64,000 nucleotides of DNA, taken from positions 36,324,001-36,388,000 of the forward strand of contig NC_091667.1 of the NCBI RefSeq assembly GCF_042453785.1. The letters are read 5' to 3'. This document shows, piece after piece, positions 10,961 to 21,658 of this stretch (positions are counted from its first letter, which is position 1; the number at the start of each line of letters is the position of its first letter). Source of the DNA: Malus domestica (taxonomy: Eukaryota; Streptophyta; Magnoliopsida; Rosales; Rosaceae). Position numbers and translations under genes: made by a program. Under the pieces are notes generated by a model. That model did no database searches, was not told the origin of the DNA, and saw only the letters and a program-made list of their open reading frames with translations.

Positions 10961-11420
10961 CTTTCTACTTATACATTTAGTACTTAATCCCAACATAGAA
11001 TATACTTATATCATATAGGAGATGTTACAAATGACATAAAATGAGGCTTAAAATGTGATTTAGACGAGAAAATAGGAACAGTGTCACACGATATTGCGAT
11101 TCCATCCAAATTAGCACACTTTTTTTATTATTAATATTCTTTAAAAGTAACGAGACATACCAATCATGTTGCATATTCTTATTTCCTAATATAATACGTG
11201 AAAAAAATTCACTATGAAACACAATCAAGTGCAAATTTATCAAACGAAACCTTATTAAAGAATGGTTTTAAAAACATTTTCACAAAAAATATTTTCAGTA
11301 ATTTTAAAGACACTACAAACAAACCCTTATTAAAACGTCGACATAGTTGATAATATAAATGAAATGTCAATAATCTACATCACGTCGATATGCTTATTGA
11401 TATTGAATAGTCCAACATGC

Positions 11421-11707
11421 GACATCATCGTAGCCTTGACCCAAGATTCTCTTTCTCCCTTCACACGAACATTCACGAATGATGAATTCTTTGAACAGGC
11501 AACATCATCGTAGCCTTGACCCAAGATTCTCTTCCTCCCTTCACACGAACATTCACGAAGCCTTGACCCAAGATTCTCTTCCTCCCTTCACACGAACATT
11601 CACGAATGATGAATTCTTTGAACAGGCGACATCATCGTAGCCTTGACCCAAGATTCTCTTCCTCCCTTCACACGAACATTCACGAATGATGAATTCTTTG
11701 AACATGC
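11421..11707. repeat. 80-bp minisatellite, about 3.6 units
   Basis: Tandem units start ACATCATCGTAGCCTTGACC at 11421 (80 bp), 11501 (shortened, 47 bp), about 11548 (80 bp) and 11628 (80 bp). Units are nearly identical. Unit B has a single unit at about 23187-23270, so the array expanded in unit A after duplication, or contracted in B. Confidence 0.85.
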
Positions 11708-11709
11708 GG

Positions 11710-12965
11710 TATCCAAAAACCTGCCCCCGTGAAAATAATGAAAATTTAGTGCTCTATTTTTTAATCGTCTTTGCAAAGCAGCAGTCAATCAGGACTAACC
11801 CGCTTTGAGTTCGAGCCTATTGGTAAAATTCCTCTATGCTCCTGATATCTTATATACCGGAATTTATAAGCGTTAAGATCTTGATCATTGGATCATTAAT
11901 CAAGGATACCACGGCCAAAAATCTCAATGTATAGCATACTCGGAGTATACCCAAAAATGCCATACACAAGCACTCGAAAATCTCGTCACCTAACAATATA
12001 TCTTCGGTTGTATGCTAGAATCTGCATCCAATTAGGTCCTAACCTTGTGTCACTTACCACTAAAGCACGCAGTTAAATGTAGGAAATCACATGGCTGATC
12101 TGATACCATTTAATATCTTTTGTGGCGGGTCCCGATGACATCGTTGATGCTTGGGAAAGAAAGCCCTAAGGTATCAAAACGGAATTTACACAGAGATACC
12201 TTAAACATGAAACAGTAAGTACTTGCTGTATAAGAAAGAAATAATTTTTTGCCACAACGGAATTTGTTACTTGCTAGTCACCAAAACTGTGAAAATTCTG
12301 GTATGCTCCCAGCCTCCGATGTATCTTATACGCCGCCGGGAGTACGTGCGTTTGACCAAAACAAAAACCGTGTAAGTGCGATACACGAACCTCCCCCCTT
12401 CACCAGTAAACAATACAAACTAACCTGACAAAACATATTTCCGAAATAACTAGATAGCCAAATCAAATACTTCCTCTGCCTAATCCACCACTTGATTTTA
12501 CATCTACATACCCTTTTCGCAACTACTTACAGTTAGAAAATTTGAAGTTCCTGCAAGCTTCCCTTCTTTTGAGATTTTCTAACCTTTAGACACACGAGCC
12601 ACGGAGTCAGCGGAGTAATGATCATCAAGTACCGATGGAACCAGGACATGAAGCTTGTGAGGCTCACCAAATTCCTACAAGATGTTGGACAAGAATGAGT
12701 TTGCTCGTTAGATAATAAATTTGGCATGAATATCTACTTTATGCCTACTTTACGCCAAACTGAAAGAGCTACATTCAACTCCATCGTTTTAAAGAGTTTC
12801 GGCGACTGTTGATTCTGGTCTATAGCACGAGAAGTACATTGTTATCTAATGATAACAATACTCCATTAAACAACCAATACATAACAGCTGTAATAGCTCA
12901 TAGATAAGGAAAAGCGCATAAAATGCCATCTGAATACAGTGTATTACCATAGGTGCGGTATAACT
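11710..12965. other. DUF599-2 to POP5-A spacer, no gene
   Basis: No coding region supported. The stretch is colinear with 23275-24661 of unit B, apart from small indels. Part of it is probably the POP5 3' UTR, which would run leftward from 12966. Confidence 0.5.
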
Positions 12966-14034
12966 TTAGTGCTCGAGGCCTTTGATCTTGTCAAGATAGT
13001 ACTGCATTTTTTGAGTATCTTGAGCCGAAAGATTAGATCCAACAACAAGCTTGTACTGTTCAAATTTTGATTCATCACACTTCAATGCGGTTTCATTACA
13101 AGCTTTGATACTTCCTGATACAAAAGAAATGAAAGAAATCATTGGTAATTAACTTTCTTTAACAGATGGGAAAGAAGACAATTATGTTGTGTCTTTGAGA
13201 TGACGGTATAACTTCCGATCAGCTGAAAAAATGAACACTACGAGATAAAATGTGACCTCTTAAGAAGTTCCAAACAATGTTTACTATAAGAAATGGGAAC
13301 TATTATTAGCACTCCAAAAATCTCATTCAACACTCCTCATAAGTGTATTTTTCTTTCTAATTATAGAAAGTTTGGAGTGCAAAACGAAATTTTTGGAGTG
13401 CCAAAATAATTCCCTAAGAAATTCTGCTTACTTTTAAGGAAATTGTGATTACCAATCACTACTAAAGCGGAAGCACTCTAATTTCTTAATCATGAACAGT
13501 AACTAAATTCAAGAGTCAAAATGATAACTTAATTGTAAGGTATTGTGCATTTTCGAAAAATATCAGCAAGCCGCAAGACTTAATCTGCTGCAAATCTTTA
13601 ACTCACCACTTAGGTCCAACAAATTAAATAGAACCGGGCAATCTGCAATACTCCTGACCATGGTAGTTGCAGCCCATACTCTCTGATATTCATCCCTTGA
13701 AGCTCTAATGATACACAGCCTCGTCATGTCATTCACATACTTGACTGCATAAAATTACACGTTCGGAGAAATTGAGAGAGTCCATTTTACAGAAAATTAA
13801 TTGCAAATGCGCATAAACAAAGAAGGAAACAAGAATTACTGGGAGCCATTACTTACCTTGGAATGATCCAAGTGACGAAGCCAGACCGCACTCCCCAAAA
13901 TTTACTAGAATGCTGTCTCGGATAGCTTTCATAACATTGTAAGAGGTAATGATAACAGGATCTTTTCTCACCAGTTCTCTATTAGGATCCAAGATAACCT
14001 CCACTACCATATACCTATTCTTAAATCCCACCAT
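12966..14034 (-). CDS. POP5: RNase P/MRP protein subunit POP5, unit A copy
   Basis: Three exons: 13857-14034, 13607-13744 and 12966-13114, total 465 nt and 154 residues. This is close to the roughly 150-residue plant POP5. The protein starts MVGFKNRYMVVEVILDPNRE and carries the family signatures YNVMKAIRDSILVNFGECG, LCIIRASRDEY and FNLLDL. POP5 is a protein subunit of nuclear RNase P and RNase MRP and acts in tRNA 5' maturation and rRNA processing. All junctions are canonical GT-AG and the frame is open, so the coding sequence looks functional. Upstream, the 5' leader is interrupted by the 14263-18824 insertion. The original promoter side appears to have been cut off by the duplication breakpoint at 19659. 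A MITE (13295-13414) sits in intron 2. Expression of this copy is therefore doubtful although its coding region is intact. Confidence 0.92.
13295..13414. mobile_element. 120-bp hAT-type MITE in POP5-A intron 2
   Basis: Imperfect terminal inverted repeats (GGGAACTATTATTAGCACTC against GGGAATTATTTTGGCACTCC) and a perfect 8-bp duplication TAAGAAAT (13287-13294, 13415-13422). The unit B intron has one TAAGAAAT and no element. An 8-bp duplication is typical of hAT transposons. It inserted after the segmental duplication. Confidence 0.85.
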
Positions 14035-14262
14035 GATACTCTACCTGCTTACAACAAAAAAATGGGACATATCAAATCTAATAAGAATGTTAGACAACAA
14101 TATCGTATGAAAAGCTCAGCGGCTAGCTTAAAACTGTATTTTGAAATCTCAATTCAACAGACAAGTAAGGGGGAGTAGTCAACTTGGATTTCAGAAGATT
14201 TTAATGGACTTTTTGCAGGTGACAGATATCAAAGGATTTTAATGGACTCTACAATTTTATAC

Positions 14263-14758
14263 GGATGAAGTGGAAGAGTGCATCCGGCGTGTTGTGTGAC
14301 CGCCGTATGCCACTGAAGCTCAAGGGAAAATTTTATAGGACAACAATAAGGTCGGCGATGCTGTATGGCACAGAATGTTGGGCGGTGAAGCATCAACACG
14401 TACACAAAATGGGTGTAGCGGAGATGAGGATGCTTCGTTGGATGTGTGGGCACACAAGAAAGGATAAGATTAGGAATGAGGATATCCGGGGTAAAGTAGG
14501 AGTAGCCGAAATTGAAGGAAAGATGAGAGAAAATCGGTTACGGTGGTTTGGACATGTGCAAAGAAGGCCTACTGACGCTCCGATTAGAAGATGCGACTAT
14601 GGGACAGAGGTTCAGGGCCGAAGGGGTAGAGGAAGACCTAGGAAAACTTTGGAAGAGACCCTAAGAAAAGACCTAGAGTACTTGAATCTAACGGAGGACA
14701 TGACACAGGACAGAACACAATGGCGTTCTAAGATTCATATAGCCGATCCCACTGAGTG
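14263..14758 (+). mobile_element. RTE-type LINE 3' fragment, left
   Basis: Encodes about 164 residues of the reverse-transcriptase C-terminal end, with GTECWAVKHQHVHKMGVAEM, RWFGHVQRRPTDAPIRR and TQWRSKIHIADPTE, up to a stop at 14757-14759. The 5' truncation is exactly at the target duplication. The usual (TTG)n tail is missing: sequence passes directly into unrelated DNA after CCCACTGAGTG. Confidence 0.85.
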
Positions 14759-15019
14759 ACTTGGATTTTCCAAGTCTCCAACCAAGAAGTTTTCCTCACT
14801 CGGGAAATTAAGGGAACACTACCTCAACCTACATGCTCCACTCACAAAGCTTCAACATACAAGCTTCAACAAAAGAAAATTCAAAGAACTTAGCGAAGAA
14901 GGCTTTGGTGTATTTAACACAATACGTTGAAATGAAGGAAAGCTTATTTATTGATATCCCCGATAAGGTACAAATATGTACATATACATAAGTCAAAATA
15001 AACAAACAAGAGGGAGCCT

Positions 15020-15700
15020 TCACAAATGTTGCTTAGGAGAAGTCTCATCAGTCGGTAGAGCCCCAGAAAGAGATGGCACCGGAGGGGGATCATTCGGAGC
15101 CTCAGTACTGGACAGAACCCTAGAAGGATGAGGCATCAGAGGTTGATCATTTGGAGCTTCATTACGCGGTACAGCCCCAGAAGACGAAGGCAATAAATGC
15201 CTTTGGAACAAACCCACAAATCTCTGATGATCAAGTAAAACCTGACCATCAGATTCCTTCATCTGGTCAAGCTTCCTCTTCATGTTTGTAGCATAGTCAT
15301 GTGCGAGCCGGTGCAACTGTTTATTCTCATGCTTGAGCCCTCTAATCTCCTGTTTGAGACTCATCACTTCAGCCGCCAATGATTCAACTTGGCAGGTTCG
15401 AGCAAATAGGCGTTGGGCCATATTAGACACAGAACCTGCACACTGAACACTGAGAGCCAGAGAATCCTTAACAGCCAACTCATCAGACCGTTTGGAAAGT
15501 AGTCTGTTATCTTTGGGAGTGAGAAGGTTCCTGGCCACTACCGCAGCGGTCATATCATTCTTCATCACGGAATCCCCAACGGTAAGAGGACCAGTAAGGG
15601 AGACGAATGATGGGCGCCATATGTTGTCTGGAGAAGGCGGGGCTGCTTCTTCAACAAGGTTCAAGTTAAAACGACGGTCGGAGGGGCCAGACATTTTCAA
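15020..15700 (-). CDS. coiled-coil ORF carried by LARD-like element
   Basis: A single open frame of 226 residues. The N-terminus contains RRFNLNLVEEAAPPSPDN. The middle (about 110-160) is a heptad-like coiled coil (LAAEVMSLKQEIRGLKHENK). The Pro/Ser-rich C-terminus has a repeated EAPNDxPxxPxxS motif. I recall similar ORFs in repetitive DNA of Rosaceae genomes, but its role is unknown and it carries no polymerase, protease or nucleocapsid signature. It is encoded antisense to the flanking LINE pieces. It is better treated as a component of a repeat family than as a host gene. Confidence 0.55.
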   Translation of the reverse strand: MKMSGPSDRRFNLNLVEEAAPPSPDNIWRPSFVSLTGPLTVGDSVMKNDMTAAVVARNLLTPKDNRLLSKRSDELAVKDSLALSVQCAGSVSNMAQRLFARTCQVESLAAEVMSLKQEIRGLKHENKQLHRLAHDYATNMKRKLDQMKESDGQVLLDHQRFVGLFQRHLLPSSSGAVPRNEAPNDQPLMPHPSRVLSSTEAPNDPPPVPSLSGALPTDETSPKQHL

Positions 15701-15832
15701 AGGTGTTGAAGAGAGAAGAGGTCGGAAAAATCAAGATCTTAGAAGTGCAAGAATGGAGCTTCTACTGGTGGAGATTCAAGTGTGCTTTGGAACTTAATGC
15801 CAGCCCCTATAAAAATCTGCACTCGACGAAGC

Positions 15833-16080
15833 TTCAGAAATCGAAGAGGCGCCTGCTCAGAAATCGAAGAGGCGTTTGCTTTCTCAAAAGCTGGGCTGCT
15901 CAGAGACCACGAGGGTCGATCTCAGAAATCGAAGAGACGTTTGCTTTCTCAAAAGTTGGGCTGCTCAAAGACCACGAAGGCCGATCTCAGAAATCGAAGA
16001 GGCTTGCTTTCTCAAAAGCTGGGCTGCTCAGAGACCACGAGGGCCGATCTCAGAAATCGAAGAGGCACCTACTTTTCCAG
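15833..16080 (+). repeat. tandem array, about 65-bp unit
   Basis: Three to four units of about 65 bp, each containing CAGAAATCGAAGAGGC, CTTTCTCAAAAGCTGGGCTG and AGAGACCACGAGG. It lies in the middle of the composite insertion and shares its core AAATCGAAGAGGC with the second array at 16515-16740. Confidence 0.85.
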
Positions 16081-16514
16081 CCTTGTCAGCACCTGTCACA
16101 CGCACACTCAGCTTTATGGAAATTATGGGCATTCTGTCGAAGATTTCTGGTGAAGTAGAAAGCACATGAATCGTACTATTCAATCACCCACTTCCCACAC
16201 GCAACAGTAGCTCATGGGTACCACAGATAACTTTGCCAAAGTTCTCTGACAAAGTTGAGACACGTGAAGCTTGCAGCTCCCACTACATCGCTCTGACCAA
16301 GAAGGGTAAAAGAATAGCAAAGAAACAACACTAACAAAGTTTAGACACATAAATTTTGAAGGTCTAGCTACCATATTATTACCCACAAGGGTAAAGGAAT
16401 AGTACCACTGCTGGATAATTGGAAAGTCCCAGTGTGTCAACCTCTGTGCTTCGTGGCAAGGTAGACTAGCAAACATGCCCAACATTTACTCACATTCGAG
16501 AAAACACTCCCAAC

Positions 16515-16745
16515 AAGATTGCTTGCTCCAAAATCGAAGAGGCACCGCCCTCCGAATCTCGAGAGCCAGACTCCCAACATGATTACTTTCTCAAAAATCG
16601 AAGAGACACCGCTTTCCGAATCTCGAAAGCCAGACCCCCAGCAGGATTGCTTTCTCAAAAATCGAAGAGGCATCGTTCTCCGAATCTCGAGAGCCAGATC
16701 CCCGACAAGATTGCTTGTTCGAAAATCGAAGAGGCACCACTTTCC
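16515..16745 (+). repeat. tandem array, about 72-bp unit
   Basis: About 3.5 units of roughly 72 bp with AAAATCGAAGAGGCACCG, TCCGAATCTCGAGAGCCAGA and CAAGATTGCTT. The AAATCGAAGAGGC core links it to the 15833-16080 array. Confidence 0.85.
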
Positions 16746-17949
16746 CAACTTCAAGAGCTGGATCTCTTTGGATAAAGCTTGTCTGTAATCTTCACACGCA
16801 ACATCAGCTTTCCAAATACCACAGACCACTTTTTTAAAGTGCTCTGACAGAGTTAAAACATGTGAAGCTGGCAGCTCCCACTACCATGCTATGACCAAGC
16901 AGGGTAAAGGAATAACATTATTACTTGATGTTTGGGAAACTCCTATATATGTCGACCTCCATCCCCAACAGACAGGCAGACCTGCAAAAATGGTCAACCC
17001 TTCCTCTTATATGAGAAGGCACTCCCAACGAAGCCTTTCGAAATATTCAGCTTTCTTTCCCCCCGATAATACCTCTGCAAACAAGCTATACTAGAGCAAG
17101 AATATCTCATATCATCAGGGTTAAAAGCAAGAGTATCCCATATCATGTTTTTTCCCTGTCTTTTCCTTTGGCCTTGTTCTTACCTGCAAGACAAGGAGAA
17201 AGAGAGCAATCAGTCAGCACTTGGAATCAAGCTTCCAGCCAGAAACTGACTGCCTGGAACCCCTTACCTGATTACTTACCTGGCATTGCTCTCGAGTACT
17301 CACAACATCTTATGCTTCCAGGGAAGATACCGCATCTGCCTGAGGAATAGATAGGGCAAGTGAGAAGGATACAAGGAAGCATGTGGAGACAAGCGTAACA
17401 GCACACGTGCCGATACATCCACTACTCTGTCAAAAGTAAAAGTATCCCATATCAGCAGGGTCGAACGTACTCTAGATTTGATGGACTTGTTTTGACCCTC
17501 AAATTCTTCAGTCGGCCTTATTCTCTGGAGAAAACCAGAAAACCCTCCAGCCCAGTTCAAGAATAAGCCTGTGGAAAGTTACTTCTTCAAAAGCAAAAGT
17601 ATCCCATCTCATCTCTTCTCATTTTTCTTCTCTTTATCCTTCATGCTGCCTGCAAGATAGGGAGAATGTGAACAATCAGCCGGAGCTCTGATTGCTTACC
17701 TTGTCTGTCACCTCTTTCAGCAGATCCCTTAGCTCGGCGACTTGGGGGACTCCTACTACATGGTTTGTATCGCGCTTGACCAAGCCTTAAACTACAAGTA
17801 AGCTTCAAGTGAAATTGATACATTACCTTGTGCATCTCCACCAGTTAAAGATACCACCCCTGGATGGATGAAGAGTACTTCCAGAGAAGATGCCACATCT
17901 ACCTATGAGACAGATAAGGCAAGTCAAGACGATACCACACTCCGGTACT

Positions 17950-18180
17950 TAGAAGTTTCGTGATTACGAGATCATTCTCCCACAATATTTCCTAATGTCA
18001 TTTGTACTAAATCATTCACTTGTACTCACTAAAGGAGAGCTTGAACCTATGTACTTGTGTAAACCCTTCACAATTAATGAGAACTCCTTTATTCCGTGGA
18101 CGTAGCTAATCTGGGTGAACCACGTACATCTTGTGTTTGCTTTCCTATCTCTATCCATTTATATACTTATCCACACTAAT
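17950..18180 (+). mobile_element. LTR-like terminal segment
   Basis: Contains features common at plant LTR 3' ends: a TTGTACTAAATC region, AATTAATGAGAACTCC, then CCGTGGACGTAGCTAATCTG and GAACCACGTACATCTTGTGT, ending near ATACTTATCCACA. No matching second LTR is found in the insertion, so the element is incomplete or rearranged. It is a fossil; the family is not assigned. Confidence 0.45.
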
Positions 18181-18189
18181 GACCGGAGA

Positions 18190-18824
18190 AATCTAGCGAA
18201 GATCACAAAAAGCGACCGTTTTCGCTACATAGGATCTATCTTGCAAGAGAACGGAGAATTAGATGGAGATCTCAACCATAGAATACAAGTTGGATGGATG
18301 AAGTATAAGAGTGCATCCGGCGTGTTGTGTGACTGTCGTAGGCCACTGAAGCTCAAGGGAAAATTTTATAGGACGGCAATAAGGCCAACGATGTTGTATG
18401 GCACAGAATGTTGGGCGGTGAAGCATCAACACGTACACAAAATGGGTGTAGCGGAGATGAGGATGCTTCGTGGGATGTGTGGGCACACGAGAAAGGATAA
18501 GATTGGGAATGAGGATATCCGAGGTAAAGTAAGAGTAGCCGAAATTGAAGGAAATATGAGAGAAAATCGGTTCCGGTGGTTTGGACATGTGCAAAGAAGG
18601 CTTACTGACGCTCCGGTTCGAAAATATGACTACGGGACAGAGGTTCAAGGCCGAAGGGGTAGAGGAAAACCTAGGAAAACTTTGGAAGAGACCCTAAGAA
18701 AAGACTTGAGTACTTGGATCTAACGGAGGACATGACACAAAACCGAGCGCAATGGCGTTCTAGGATTCATATAGCCGACCCCAATTAGTGGGAAAATGCT
18801 TTGTTGTTGTTGTTGTTGTTATTG
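18190..18824 (+). mobile_element. RTE-type LINE 3' fragment, right, with (TTG)n tail
   Basis: Open from KSDRFRYIGSILQENGELDG through RWFGHVQRRLTDAPVRK to a stop near 18723. The 3' end reads AGCCGACCCCAATTAGTGGG and then a TTG repeat (18801-18820). The protein is very similar to the left fragment but starts about 100 bp further upstream. TTG-type simple-repeat tails are known for plant RTE LINEs. The tail abuts the target duplication, so this 3' end primed the integration. Confidence 0.85.
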
Positions 18825-18837
18825 TACAATTTTATAC

Positions 18838-19659
18838 AGCTTTTGACAGATTTATACGGATTTCTATTATAGATTTTTATGGATCTGTATAGACTTCTTT
18901 CAAGGATTTATTAAGATTTCATCGGTAATATTAAGGCCTTTCATAACTCTATCAATCCCGAACTTATGCGGAAGGAAAACAAGCACATATTCTCTATCAT
19001 TCCTGAACTTCTACGGAAGGAAAACAAGCACACATATATTAAGTTTTCAAACAGCATCTCAAGACCACATGACTTTTGTCATGATACACTTCTTATACAG
19101 AATAACCTGAAAACTTTGAAACAGCTCCAAGTAATCGAACCGAGCCCAAGCATACAGAATCAAATCTATTGAATCCTAAAGCTTACATCTTTCTGTTGTT
19201 TTAAGCTCCCAATCTCAAAACTGAAAAACTCATAACCCAATTCAGCATTTTTTTTTAACTCAGCTCCCAGGTTACTCAAAACCCCCAACATCCCATACTC
19301 CAATCCCCTCCATTTTCCCGCAGTTTCCTACATTTTCTAGGCAACCAAACAGAGGTAAAACACCCAACTAAACAAAACAAAACAAAAAAAAACCACAAAA
19401 GGTAGAGAAGTAATATACACATAACAGAAAACCCGAAGCCCCCAATCTAATCCAGAAAACCCGTTTGTTTCCCGAGAAAGTTGCAGCCCCTCGGAACAGG
19501 GATCGCAATCCAGATCTAAACTTGGAGTGATTGGATCTTGTCACGTAAGGAGAATTGGGAATGGGGATTAGGGTTGTGGTGGTTGAATTTGTGGCGGGTT
19601 TTTGGATTGGGTGGATAATTTATTGAAAAAGAAAGGAGCTTTATCTGTCGTCTGTTCCT
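18838..19659 (-). other. POP5-A distal leader
   Basis: Nearly identical to 25828-26649 of unit B. It is the upstream transcribed or leader region of POP5, cut at the duplication junction. No separate gene is seen. Confidence 0.6.
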
Positions 19660-19872
19660 AGCCAAAAAAAATTATCAACACGGGTAAGGCTGTTTGTAGA
19701 CATAAAATTTTAAAATGTGCAGGGCCAAACTCTATTTAAAATGCGCTAATACATGTGTTAATTTTGTGTGTACATTATATTGATTCGTATGGAACAATAC
19801 TTAAATGTTTTTAAACGAAACCATCGCATCTTACTGCATAAAGAATCTTTGCACAACATTGAGCCAATTTCA

Positions 19873-20146
19873 TAGTAAGCACTCCTTTGGAACTTGGAAG
19901 TGTTTTTAAATTGACTGAAATAGCTTTTGGAGTAAATGTTTTGGGATTCCAAAAGCACTTGCAATGCTTTTCCAGGATTCACTTGCATTTTACTAGGGAT
20001 TGATTCTGAAAACATTTTCATCAAAAGCCTTTTTAGAACCAATCCTTAGTAAAATGAAAGTGAATCCTGGAAAAGCACTTTAAGGATTGGTTCTGAAAAC
20101 ATTTTCGCCAAAAACGTTTTCAGCTATTTTAAAAGCATTTTCAAAC
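19873..20146. mobile_element. MITE family B, copy in unit B
   Basis: Counterpart of 8045-8330, with the same facing ACTAAGGATTGG-type blocks. Shared by both units, so it predates the duplication. Confidence 0.6.
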
Positions 20147-20478
20147 GAGACCAAAGACAATGAGGTAGCAAGCAACACAAAATCATTCCCTTCATACGCA
20201 TACATTACGTACAAATCCAGTAAAATGAACATTATAATTTACAAGTGGCATGAAAATACAGACCAGCTGAGCATTCCATAATACTCTACTTTTATTCATT
20301 GTGTTGTTACATCCATCAGCTTATTGTGCTGCAGTTCAGTTCAACTTGTATTGAATCTGAACCGCTTTTTGGTTCAATACATGTACCTTGCTAGCTAGCT
20401 AGTTTCTATTCTCCGCTAATCGTATTCCGCCAACTTTCTAACGTGACAATGCGTGATTGACTTGAAATATCGTGCCAC

Positions 20479-21658
20479 CTAGTTTGACAACCTTTGTTCC
20501 TCATCGTCCTTAATGAGGATGTGATCATCGTTGTCAGCAACCCCAACCTCCCAACCAAACTGAAAGGTGACATCTAGGAAGTAGAGCATGATGACCAAAA
20601 CAAAGCAGGACACGAACATCGGAATTGGCCCGAAAATCCATAGAAACAAAGGGAACGAGAAGTAGAACGCCCGGAGTCCCAAGGACCAGAAATAGCTGCC
20701 TCGGTTCACGGTTGTGGCAACGTAGTCTGTAGTGAGGTAGTGGTGCTGATGGTGGGGCGACATCTTCTTGCACGGTGCGTTGATGAGAATGCTGGCGTGG
20801 CTGTAGTACCTTATGGACTGCACATTGAAGAGGAAAGCCACCAGGAAACACACCAAAATGGCGAAGAACTTGATCGAAAATGCAAGCTCGCTTCGGTCCC
20901 CAAAGACAAATAAAGCTGCTCTGTATTTGGTGCCGCTGGTCATCAAGAGGGCAATGAGAGAGCAGAGCGTAATGGCGGTCGAGGCCAAAAGGGTCGACGC
21001 CATTATGTTGTTTCTCAATGTTTGCACTGCAAGAACACCATGCTTTGGAGCTTCCTGCATTTCGTGCATGCCCAAATGCAAATTGGTCATTAGAGAACAT
21101 CATTTTTCAATCGTATATGCACTGTTTTTATCCATTAATTTTCTTTTACCGTATTCAATTCAAAAGTCAAAAACTAAATATGGGGATGCATGAAGGGAAA
21201 AAGCTTGCACGAAAATCACTTTCATTGTAAAAAAATGTACGTTGTCATGCTACATGTGATTATATGAATAGGAATCAATTAAGGCGATACTATAAACCAT
21301 TCTAATTTACAGGAAAAAAAAATCGAACTTGAATTGACCAACTGGTTAAAAACCTTTCTTTCAACATTTTCAAGATTACTGGTGCACAAGAAAACATTTT
21401 CCAACAACATAATATAAATAGGAACCAATTAAGAAGACAAAAAAAAATTGAAAGATATGATTTTGATTGATGGGTTTTGTTGGGTTTTGGTTTTACCTCC
21501 ATCATTGCGTGAACCCAGAAGCGGCGGTTGATGGAATTGATTCCGATGACGGTGCTGTTGGGCTGCGCCAGGATTCGATAGAGAAGCCATAGGTGGTATG
21601 CCACCATTACCAGCAGCCCTGCCGGCACCAAAACGTAATCCAAAACTCTTTGCTGCAT
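20479..21658 (-). CDS. DUF599 family membrane protein, copy 3
   Basis: Two exons: 21497-21658 (54 codons) and 20479-21054 (191 codons plus stop), 245 residues. The intron is 442 bp, phase 0. Structure and motifs are as in copy 2, with only a few residue differences. It keeps a C-terminal DNDDHILIKDDEEQRLSN tail that copy 2 has shortened and copy 1 shares in part (DEDPILIKGDEEQ), so the longer tail is ancestral. Multi-pass membrane protein of unknown function. This is the best-preserved of the three genes and the useful reference for the cluster. Confidence 0.92.

Larger units (their letters stand above)
14263..18824 (+). mobile_element. 4.56 kb composite retroelement insertion
   Basis: The whole segment is flanked by a perfect 13-bp duplication TACAATTTTATAC (14250-14262 and 18825-18837). 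The paralogous site in unit B (25815-25827) has a single copy, so the insertion is delimited to the base. Parts in order: an RTE-type LINE 3' piece (14263-14758), about 3.4 kb of non-autonomous LTR-like material (minus-strand coiled-coil ORF, two tandem-repeat arrays, an LTR-like end) and a second, slightly longer LINE 3' piece (about 18190-18824) ending in a (TTG)n tail. One target duplication around two LINE ends suggests integration of one long read-through or chimeric transcript. It lies in the POP5-A leader, probably a 5' UTR intron. Confidence 0.85.
6596..19659. repeat. segmental duplication, unit A (enlarged)
   Basis: Unit A begins AGCCAAAAATAAAA. It matches unit B (19660-26649) in order and orientation: flank, DUF599 gene, MITEs, POP5 gene and POP5 leader. 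The pentamer TTCCT occurs at the left breakpoint (6591-6595), the A/B junction (19655-19659) and the right breakpoint (26645-26649), so the join used 5 bp of microhomology. Unit A is 13.06 kb and unit B 6.99 kb. Most of the difference is later insertion into A: a solo LTR at 6699-7923, DUF599 intron growth, a MITE at 13295-13414 and a composite element at 14263-18824. Confidence 0.9.

Noticed and set aside
11421-11707. CRISPR-like direct repeats
   Set aside because: Units are directly tandem with no spacers, in a plant nuclear context. It is a minisatellite.
15833-16745. Overlapping plus-strand open frames of 89-151 codons
   Set aside because: They arise from reading through tandem repeats; several frames are open at once and none has a domain.
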